DNA of 64,000 nucleotides from Curvibacter sp. PAE-UM (GTDB taxonomy: Bacteria > Pseudomonadota > Gammaproteobacteria > Burkholderiales > Burkholderiaceae_C). The position numbers were made by a program, and so were the translations under genes. Of the stretch, positions 58,349-64,000 are shown one piece after another. Below the pieces are notes generated by a model, which was given only the letters and a program-made list of their open reading frames with translations, searched no databases and was not told where the DNA came from. Numbering within the stretch: the stretch's first letter is position 1; each line of letters opens with the position of its first letter. Where the stretch lies: positions 632,790 through 696,789 of the forward strand of contig NZ_KQ483358.1 in NCBI RefSeq assembly GCF_001432305.1. Reading direction: 5' to 3'.

Positions 58349-59047
58349 ATGGGACGACTGGACAACTTCTTCTCGAAAAAACCCGCGGCGAAGCCTGAGC
58401 CAGATGCGGGCCCAACCAACTTGCCGCCCGACGATGAGTTGGCCCTGGACCGCAAGACCCAGAGGCTGGAGCGCCGCGAATTGCTCTATGCCGTGGTGCG
58501 CGAATCGATGGCGCGTGTGGGCATGCTGTCCTCAAGCTACAAATACAAGGTGCTGTCCCTCGATTCACGTGGCAGCCAGTACCTGATCATGATGGATCTG
58601 CCCAAGGCGATGGCCGAGCATATCGGCCAGCTGGCGGAAATCGAGGAAATCGTCACCCAGAACGCCCGCATGCGTCACAAGATCGAGGTGACCGCGGTCT
58701 ATTGGCGTATCAACGAACTGTCCAAGAGTTCGACGTCCGTCCTGCGCAAGCCGCGTCCGGAAGTCGAACTGGGCGCCATGGCGTCTGCGATCAGCGAAGC
58801 GCCGCAGGCGCCTCTGGTGCCCGGAGATCGCAAGCGTCGCTTCGAACCCATCCGCCCCGACGAAGTCAATGCCTTCAAGCATGCGCTGGCCACGGGCAAC
58901 AAGAACAAGCCCAGCAGTCCGCCCAGACCCTTGCCGGCGGATTTTGCCCCGACCGAGTTTCCCCAGACCGAGTTCGAGGAAACCCGCATGGAGGAAGAAG
59001 CGGAGCGACTGCCTTTGAGTCGCACCCAGTACGGCGATCTGATCTGA
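58349..59047 (+). CDS. Conserved-looking protein of unknown function
   Basis: The product has 232 residues and is cytoplasmic, with no signal or membrane helix. The N-terminus MGRLDNFFSKKPAAK leads to a charged helix (RKTQRLERRELLYAVVRE), then a compact segment (GSQYLIMMDLPKAMAEHI) and a disordered, acidic C-terminal third rich in Pro/Glu. I do not recognise a domain. GC3-rich codon use and lack of an alternative frame support a real gene. ATG at 58349 was chosen over a longer frame because MGRLDNFF has a family-like start. Confidence 0.6.
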   Translation: MGRLDNFFSKKPAAKPEPDAGPTNLPPDDELALDRKTQRLERRELLYAVVRESMARVGMLSSSYKYKVLSLDSRGSQYLIMMDLPKAMAEHIGQLAEIEEIVTQNARMRHKIEVTAVYWRINELSKSSTSVLRKPRPEVELGAMASAISEAPQAPLVPGDRKRRFEPIRPDEVNAFKHALATGNKNKPSSPPRPLPADFAPTEFPQTEFEETRMEEEAERLPLSRTQYGDLI

Positions 59048-59077
59048 GCCCAGCCAGCGGACGCTGCCGGGGCCTCC

Positions 59078-59632
59078 TCACGTCCCGGCGAAATCGAGCA
59101 GCGTGAACAGGGGCAGGCCGGCCTCACGCAGCCTGGCCGAGCCGCCAAGCTCCGGCAGGTCGACGATGGCAGCCCCCTCCACCACCTGGGCGCCCAACTT
59201 TTCCAGCAGTTTTTTGCCGGCCATCATGGTGCCGCCGGTGGCAATCAGGTCATCGACCAGCAGCACACGGTCGCCCGGCTTGACGGCATCGGTGTGCAGT
59301 TCCACCGTGGCGCTGCCGTACTCCAGTTCGTAGGTTTCCTCCACGGTCGTGAAGGGCAGCTTGCCTTTCTTGCGGATGGGTACGAAACCCACCGCGAGCT
59401 CATAGGCAATCACCGAGCCCAGGATGAAGCCGCGCGCATCGAGCCCGGCGACCACGTCGGGGCGCATCCCCGGATCCATGTAGCGGTGCACAAAAGCATC
59501 GACCATGACGCGGAACACCTTGGGGTTCTGCAGCAGCGGCGTGATGTCGCGAAACTGCACGCCCGGTGATGGCCAGTTCGGCACGGTGCGGATATGGCTT
59601 CTCAGATACTCGTTGATGTTGCGGTCCTGCAT
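59078..59632 (-). CDS. apt: Adenine phosphoribosyltransferase
   Basis: A cytoplasmic purine-salvage enzyme: adenine plus PRPP gives AMP. The 184-residue product has the PRPP motif [14 protein letters not shown] near residue 122 and the family start [19 protein letters not shown] with FRDITPLL. It is convergent with the unknown gene at 58349-59047. Confidence 0.96.
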   Translation of the reverse strand: MQDRNINEYLRSHIRTVPNWPSPGVQFRDITPLLQNPKVFRVMVDAFVHRYMDPGMRPDVVAGLDARGFILGSVIAYELAVGFVPIRKKGKLPFTTVEETYELEYGSATVELHTDAVKPGDRVLLVDDLIATGGTMMAGKKLLEKLGAQVVEGAAIVDLPELGGSARLREAGLPLFTLLDFAGT

Positions 59633-59676
59633 GGTGCGTCCGAAGAGTTGCGTGAAAAGACGGGTGCTGCAGCGGG

Positions 59677-61662
59677 TCAGCCGCGCAGCAGTTTTTCCTC
59701 GGCCAGTGCCAGCGCCTCGGCCTGGCCGGAGAGCACCAGCGTATCCCCGTCTTCCAGCGTCAGGCTGGCATCGGGCGAGAGACTTTTGCCGCTATGCCGG
59801 CGCAGGCTGAGTATGCGGGTGTCGGCCAGGCGCGGCAAGAGTGTGCCCAGGGTCTGACCCAGGGCGTGGGCGCCGGTGGGCAGGGTCAGGCTGTGCAGAC
59901 GCTCCTGCGCACCATCGTCGTCCGCCGTGTCGTCAGCGCCATGGAAATAACCGCGCAGCAGGTTGTAACGGGCGTCGCGCTGGTCCTGCACCAGTCGGAT
60001 CACACGGCGCATGGGCACGCCCACCAGGGCCAAGGCGTGGCTGGCCAGCATCAGCGAGCCCTCGATCGACTCCGGCACCACTTCCGTGGCCCCCGCGGCA
60101 CGCAGCCGGTCTAGCGCAAAGTCGTCCTGGGTGCGCACGATCACCGGGACGTGAGGGGCATGCGCACGCACATTGGCCAGCACCTTGAGGGCGCCCGGGA
60201 CATCCAGGTAGGTGATGACGACCGCACTGGCGCGGCCCAGGCCGGCGGCCATCAGCGCTTGCAGGCGGGCTGCGTCGCCATAGGCGACGCTGTTACCGGC
60301 CGCCGTGGCCTGGCGCACCCGATCGGGGTCCAGGTCCAGCGCCATATAGGGGATCTTCTCGCCCTCCAGCATGCGCGCCAGATTCTGGCCGCAGCGGCCG
60401 TAGCCGCAGATGATGACGTGGCCGCTGGTGCCGATGGCCTGGCGCGCGATGCTGGTCATCTGCAGCGATTGCTGCAGCCATTCGCTGGCGACCAGCCGCA
60501 AGACCAGCCGGTTGCTGTACATGATGATGAAGGGCGTGGCCAGCATGGACAGCACCATGGAGGCGAGGATGGGGTTGAGCATGGCGGCCTCGATCAGGCC
60601 CTGTTCATGCGTCAGCGTCAGCAGCACGAAGCCGAATTCTCCCGCCTGCGTCAGGTACAGGCCGGTACGCAGGGCAACACCCATGGTGGCACCCAGGGCG
60701 CGCGTGAGGGCCGTGATCAGCACCAGCTTCAGCAGCAGGGAGGAAACCATGAGCATCAGCACCAGGGGCCAGCGTTGCCAGACGATGCTCCAGTCCAGCA
60801 TCATGCCGATGGTGATGAAGAACAGGCCGAGCAGCACGTCGTGAAAGGGACGGATGTCGGTTTCCACCTGGTGCTTGAATTCGGTCTCCGAGATCAGCAT
60901 GCCGGCGACAAAAGCCCCCAGCGCCAGGCTCAGGCCGGCCAGCTCGGTCAGCCAGGCCAGCCCCAGCGTGATCAGCAGCAGATTGAGCATGAAAAGCTCA
61001 TTGCTCTTGTGGCGCGCCACCAGGGTGAGCCAGCGGCGCATCAGGCGCTGGCCACCCATCAGCAGCAGAGACAACAGCACCACGGCCTTGAGCAGGGCCA
61101 GGCCAAGCGAGCCCAGCAGCTCGTTGGCCGGGCTGCCCAGGGCTGGGATCAGCACCAGCAGCGGCACCACGGCCAGGTCCTGGAACAGCAGGATACCCAT
61201 GACGCGTTTGCCGTGCTCGGACTCCAGCTCAAGCCGGTCGGCCATGAGCTTGACCACGATGGCCGTGCTGCTCATGGCCATGACACCCGACAACGCCAGC
61301 GCAGCCTGCCAGCTGATGGACCACTGGTCCGGCAGCAGCAGGGTCAGCAGGTAGGCGCCAGCCATGGTCAGCAGCATGGTGAACAGCACCTGCAGCAGGC
61401 CCAGGCCAAACACGTGGCGACGCATGGCGCGCAGGCGCGGCAGGTTGAATTCGAGCCCGATGGCAAACATCAGGAACACGACCCCGAATTCGGCGAGGTG
61501 GCGTACGCCCGTCGAGTTCTGCGCCAGCGCCAGCGCATTGGGCCCGATCAGCACGCCCACGACCAGGTAGCCGAGCATGGGCGGGAGCTTGAGACTGCGG
61601 AAAACGACGACCCCCAGCACGGCTGCCAGCAGGTAGATCAAGGTCAATTCAAGCCCGGTCAT
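59677..61662 (-). CDS. Kef-type monovalent cation:proton antiporter with TrkA domains
   Basis: A protein of 661 residues. About 12 membrane helices form a CPA2 antiporter (residues 1-390), including [16 protein letters not shown] and [11 protein letters not shown] TrkA-N nucleotide-binding domain follows ([19 protein letters not shown] near 417), then a TrkA-C domain at the end. It resembles KefB/YbaL-type potassium efflux systems. No KefF/KefG-type ancillary gene is adjacent. It is divergent from kdsD. Confidence 0.92.
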   Translation of the reverse strand: MTGLELTLIYLLAAVLGVVVFRSLKLPPMLGYLVVGVLIGPNALALAQNSTGVRHLAEFGVVFLMFAIGLEFNLPRLRAMRRHVFGLGLLQVLFTMLLTMAGAYLLTLLLPDQWSISWQAALALSGVMAMSSTAIVVKLMADRLELESEHGKRVMGILLFQDLAVVPLLVLIPALGSPANELLGSLGLALLKAVVLLSLLLMGGQRLMRRWLTLVARHKSNELFMLNLLLITLGLAWLTELAGLSLALGAFVAGMLISETEFKHQVETDIRPFHDVLLGLFFITIGMMLDWSIVWQRWPLVLMLMVSSLLLKLVLITALTRALGATMGVALRTGLYLTQAGEFGFVLLTLTHEQGLIEAAMLNPILASMVLSMLATPFIIMYSNRLVLRLVASEWLQQSLQMTSIARQAIGTSGHVIICGYGRCGQNLARMLEGEKIPYMALDLDPDRVRQATAAGNSVAYGDAARLQALMAAGLGRASAVVITYLDVPGALKVLANVRAHAPHVPVIVRTQDDFALDRLRAAGATEVVPESIEGSLMLASHALALVGVPMRRVIRLVQDQRDARYNLLRGYFHGADDTADDDGAQERLHSLTLPTGAHALGQTLGTLLPRLADTRILSLRRHSGKSLSPDASLTLEDGDTLVLSGQAEALALAEEKLLRG

Positions 61663-61705
61663 CCCCGGATACTAGCAAGACGACAGGCCCCGATAGAATC
61701 CATGC

Positions 61706-62707
61706 ATGAGCGACAGCAAGCAGGAACCAGCGCCCCTGGATGCAGGCCGGGCCATCCGCCTTGCGCATGAGACCCTCGAGATCGAAGCCGCGGCCGTGTT
61801 GGGCCTGCGTCAGCACATCGGCGAGTCTTTTGCCCGGGCCGTGGCCCTGATGCTCAAGGTGCCGGGGCGGGTGGTCGTGATGGGCATGGGCAAGAGCGGG
61901 CACATCGGCCGCAAGATGGCCGCCACCCTGGCCTCTACCGGCACACCGGCCATGTTCGTCCATCCGGCCGAGGCCAGCCATGGCGACCTGGGCATGATCA
62001 CTGCAGCCGATCTGCTGCTGGCGATTTCCAACAGCGGCGAGTCCGAGGAACTGACCGCGATCCTGCCGGTGCTCAAGCGACAGGGCGTGCCCCTGATCGC
62101 CATGACCGGCAATCCCGCGTCCACGCTGGGCCTGCATGCCGACCTGGTGCTCGACACGGCGGTCGAGAAAGAAGCCTGCCCCTTGAACCTGGCGCCCACG
62201 GCCAGCACCACGGCCCAGCTCGCCCTGGGGGATGCCCTGGCAGTGGCCTTGCTGGATGCCCGCGGCTTCAAGGCCGAGGACTTCGCCCGTTCACACCCCG
62301 GCGGCTCGCTCGGACGCAAGCTGCTCACCCATGTGAGCGACGTGATGCGCCAAGGTGAGGCGGTTCCGAAAGTCAGCCCGGAGGCCGGATTCAGCGCCAT
62401 CATGCGAGAGATGAGTGCCAAGGGCCTCGGGGCGACGGCCATCGTGGACGCGCAGGACCGGGTGCTGGGCATCTTCACCGACGGTGACCTGCGTCGCCTG
62501 CTGGAAAAGGGCGTGGACATGCGCATGGGCAGCGCGCAGCAGTTCATGCATCCCAACCCGGTCACCATCGGGCACGACGCGTTGGCCGTGGAGGCCGCCG
62601 AGATGATGGAGGAGCGTCGCATCACCAGCGTGCTGGTGGTGGATGGCGAAGGGCGGCTGTGTGGCGCCTTGAACAGCAACGACCTGATGCGCTCGAAAGT
62701 CATATGA
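61706..62707 (+). CDS. kdsD: Arabinose-5-phosphate isomerase (KpsF/GutQ type)
   Basis: Converts ribulose 5-phosphate to arabinose 5-phosphate, the first step to Kdo for LPS. The 333-residue product has a SIS domain (GMGKSGHIGRKMAATLASTG, ISNSGESEEL) and a pair of CBS domains at the C-terminus (FTDGDLRRLLEKG, MMEERRITSVLVVD). It overlaps kdsC by 4 bp (ATGA). Confidence 0.95.
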   Translation: MSDSKQEPAPLDAGRAIRLAHETLEIEAAAVLGLRQHIGESFARAVALMLKVPGRVVVMGMGKSGHIGRKMAATLASTGTPAMFVHPAEASHGDLGMITAADLLLAISNSGESEELTAILPVLKRQGVPLIAMTGNPASTLGLHADLVLDTAVEKEACPLNLAPTASTTAQLALGDALAVALLDARGFKAEDFARSHPGGSLGRKLLTHVSDVMRQGEAVPKVSPEAGFSAIMREMSAKGLGATAIVDAQDRVLGIFTDGDLRRLLEKGVDMRMGSAQQFMHPNPVTIGHDALAVEAAEMMEERRITSVLVVDGEGRLCGALNSNDLMRSKVI

Positions 62708-63258
62708 ATACCGTGCGTCCTGCACTGAGTTTCCCGCCAGAACTGCTGTTGCGCGCACAGGGTATCCGGGTGGCGTTTTTCGATGTCGATGGTGTCCTGA
62801 CCGACGGCGGCCTCTACATCGGCGAGACGGGTGAAAATCTCAAGCGGTTCAACACCCTCGACGGTCACGGCCTCAAGCTCTTGCAGCGCGCCGGCATCAC
62901 GCCGGCGGTGATCACCGGCCGTGACAGCGCGGCCCTGCGTGTGCGCCTGCAGGCGCTGGGCATCCGCCATGTGCACTACGGTACCGAGGACAAGCGGCCG
63001 GCTGCCGAACTGACGCTCCAGGCCCTGGGACTGAACTGGTCGCAGGCGGCAGCCATCGGCGACGACTGGCCGGACCTGCCTGTCATGCAGCGCTGTGCCT
63101 TCGCTTGCGCGCCGTCCAATGCGCATGCCGAGGTGCTGGCGCGGGCCCACCATGTGACGAAGGCTCCGGGCGGCGCTGGCGCTGCCCGCGAGTTCTGCGA
63201 TCTGTTGCTGGTGGCCAGCGGCCGTTATGCCGACCTGTTGCAGGAGTTCTTGCCGTGA
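62704..63258 (+). CDS. kdsC: 3-deoxy-D-manno-octulosonate 8-phosphate phosphatase
   Basis: Removes phosphate from Kdo 8-phosphate. The 184-residue HAD phosphatase has FFDVDGVLTDGG (nucleophile Asp), VITGRDS and AIGDDWPDLPVM. It is coupled by short overlaps to kdsD before and lptC after, so LPS sugar synthesis and LPS transport genes are made together. Confidence 0.95.
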   Translation: MNTVRPALSFPPELLLRAQGIRVAFFDVDGVLTDGGLYIGETGENLKRFNTLDGHGLKLLQRAGITPAVITGRDSAALRVRLQALGIRHVHYGTEDKRPAAELTLQALGLNWSQAAAIGDDWPDLPVMQRCAFACAPSNAHAEVLARAHHVTKAPGGAGAAREFCDLLLVASGRYADLLQEFLP

Positions 63259-63872
63259 TCCGGGTCGTGCGCCTGGCCTGGGACAGGCTGTCGATCTATC
63301 TGCCCCTCATGCTCATGGGCCTGCTGGCGCTCGGTACCTACTGGCTGGTGCGCAGCACGCCCTTGCTGGAGCCCGGTGCGGCGGAACAGCCGCAGCGCAG
63401 GGACCCGGACTACCTGATGGAGCGCTTCTCGATCAAGACCTTCGACAACGAAGGGCGCCTCAAGAGCGAGGTCTACGGTGAACAGGCTCGGCACTATCCG
63501 CACACCGACCTCCTGGAAATCGACCAGGTGCGTATCCGCAGTTTCAACAGCCGCGGCCACCTGACGGTGGCCACGGCAAAACGCGCACTGGCCAACAACG
63601 ATGCCAGCGAAGTACAGCTCATGGGCGATGCCCAGGTCGTGCGCGAGGCCACTGTCGACCGCAGCGGCGTTACCCTGCCGCGCGTGAGCTTCAATGGCGA
63701 GTTCCTTCATGCCTTCCTGGAAGACGAACGCATCAAATCGCACAAGCCGGTGGCACTGATGCGGGGCAACGACCGCATCACCGCGGAGAGCATGGACTAC
63801 AGCAACTTCGACCAGGTCGTGGAACTGCGGGGTCGCGTGCGTGGCACGCTGCAGCCGCCGCAGGAACGCTGA
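63255..63872 (+). CDS. lptC: LPS export protein LptC
   Basis: A 205-residue inner-membrane-anchored protein that passes LPS from the LptBFG complex to LptA. One N-terminal helix (YLPLMLMGLLALGTYWLV) precedes the periplasmic jelly-roll domain (MERFSIKTFDNEGRLKSEVY). The GTG start at 63255 overlaps the kdsC stop (GTGA). lptA is not the next gene in the window. Confidence 0.9.
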   Translation: MIRVVRLAWDRLSIYLPLMLMGLLALGTYWLVRSTPLLEPGAAEQPQRRDPDYLMERFSIKTFDNEGRLKSEVYGEQARHYPHTDLLEIDQVRIRSFNSRGHLTVATAKRALANNDASEVQLMGDAQVVREATVDRSGVTLPRVSFNGEFLHAFLEDERIKSHKPVALMRGNDRITAESMDYSNFDQVVELRGRVRGTLQPPQER

Positions 63873-63886
63873 GCTGCGCCGGACGT

Positions 63887-64000
63887 ATGCGCAAGCTGGT
63901 CTTCATCACGGGCGCGTCCAGCGGCATCGGCCAGGCCCTGGCCAGGCGCTGCTATGAGGCCGGTTATGACCTGGCCCTGGTGGCCCGCCGCGCGCACGAG
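63887..64000 (+). CDS. Short-chain dehydrogenase/reductase, N-terminal part (cut by window edge)
   Basis: The visible 38 residues start MRKLVFITGASSGIGQALAR, the classical SDR nucleotide-binding motif TGxxxGIG. The rest lies beyond the window. It starts 14 bp after lptC, so it is likely in the same operon. Confidence 0.85.
   Translation, partial: MRKLVFITGASSGIGQALARRCYEAGYDLALVARRAHE

Overview
The window looks like the replication-origin region of a high-GC betaproteobacterial chromosome, most likely order Burkholderiales, family Comamonadaceae. The reasons are the high GC content with strong GC3 bias, the order dnaA-dnaN-gyrB without recF, a small hydrolase gene between parB and parA, and many proteins of familiar betaproteobacterial type. 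This placement is inferred from gene content and was not tested by a database search.

Layout from left to right. 0-2.3 kb: the start of a membrane sensor gene, cut by the window edge, and an orphan periplasmic binding protein. 2.4-4.6 kb: pyrimidine salvage, with upp divergent from a uracil permease gene. 4.6-10.1 kb: a PduO-type cobalamin adenosyltransferase, a D-lactate/glycolate-type FAD dehydrogenase and a large PAS-GGDEF-EAL protein. 10.2-15 kb: an OmpA-like protein, a lipoprotein, an EamA exporter, a low-GC patch with a dGTPase and a small unknown protein, and a membrane-anchored methyltransferase. 15-21.2 kb: the chromosome segregation block parB-(hydrolase)-parA, a LysE exporter, a 490-bp nested palindromic element, then rsmG-mnmG. 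Four parS sites lie within 1.7 kb here. 21.5-23 kb: glutamate dehydrogenase and a small Cys-rich protein. 23.1-31.3 kb: a catabolic locus with an aromatic-type aldehyde dehydrogenase, a complete branched-chain-type ABC importer, a divergent AraC regulator and a class II aldolase. 31.4-37.2 kb: an AsmA-like protein, a cytochrome c, two predicted outer-membrane proteins, a two-component system and a decayed remnant of a metal-efflux (Czc/Cus-type) operon. 37.2-42.6 kb: a hemerythrin-like protein, a chemoreceptor and a copper module (copA, copZ, cueR) with two CueR-type operators. 42.6-48.3 kb: small membrane and periplasmic proteins, a pirin, a diguanylate cyclase and a DEDDh exonuclease.

48.3-58.1 kb is the origin core. 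gyrB, dnaN and dnaA run leftward, and rpmH-rnpA-yidD-yidC-mnmE run rightward. The 317-bp dnaA-rpmH gap holds DnaA boxes, an AT-rich stretch and divergent sigma70-type promoters. 58.3-64 kb: a conserved unknown protein, apt, a Kef-type antiporter, then kdsD-kdsC-lptC for LPS/Kdo supply and transport, and the start of a short-chain dehydrogenase gene.

The most notable features are: (1) the palindromic G-rich element beside the parS cluster; (2) four parS sites, three of them inside rsmG or mnmG coding sequence; (3) a copA promoter whose predicted start point coincides with the start codon (leaderless mRNA); (4) the low-GC dGTPase patch with a terminator just ahead of the dGTPase gene; (5) the collapsed metal-efflux operon left beside an apparently intact sensor/regulator pair. 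I found no tRNA, rRNA, CRISPR array or transposase.
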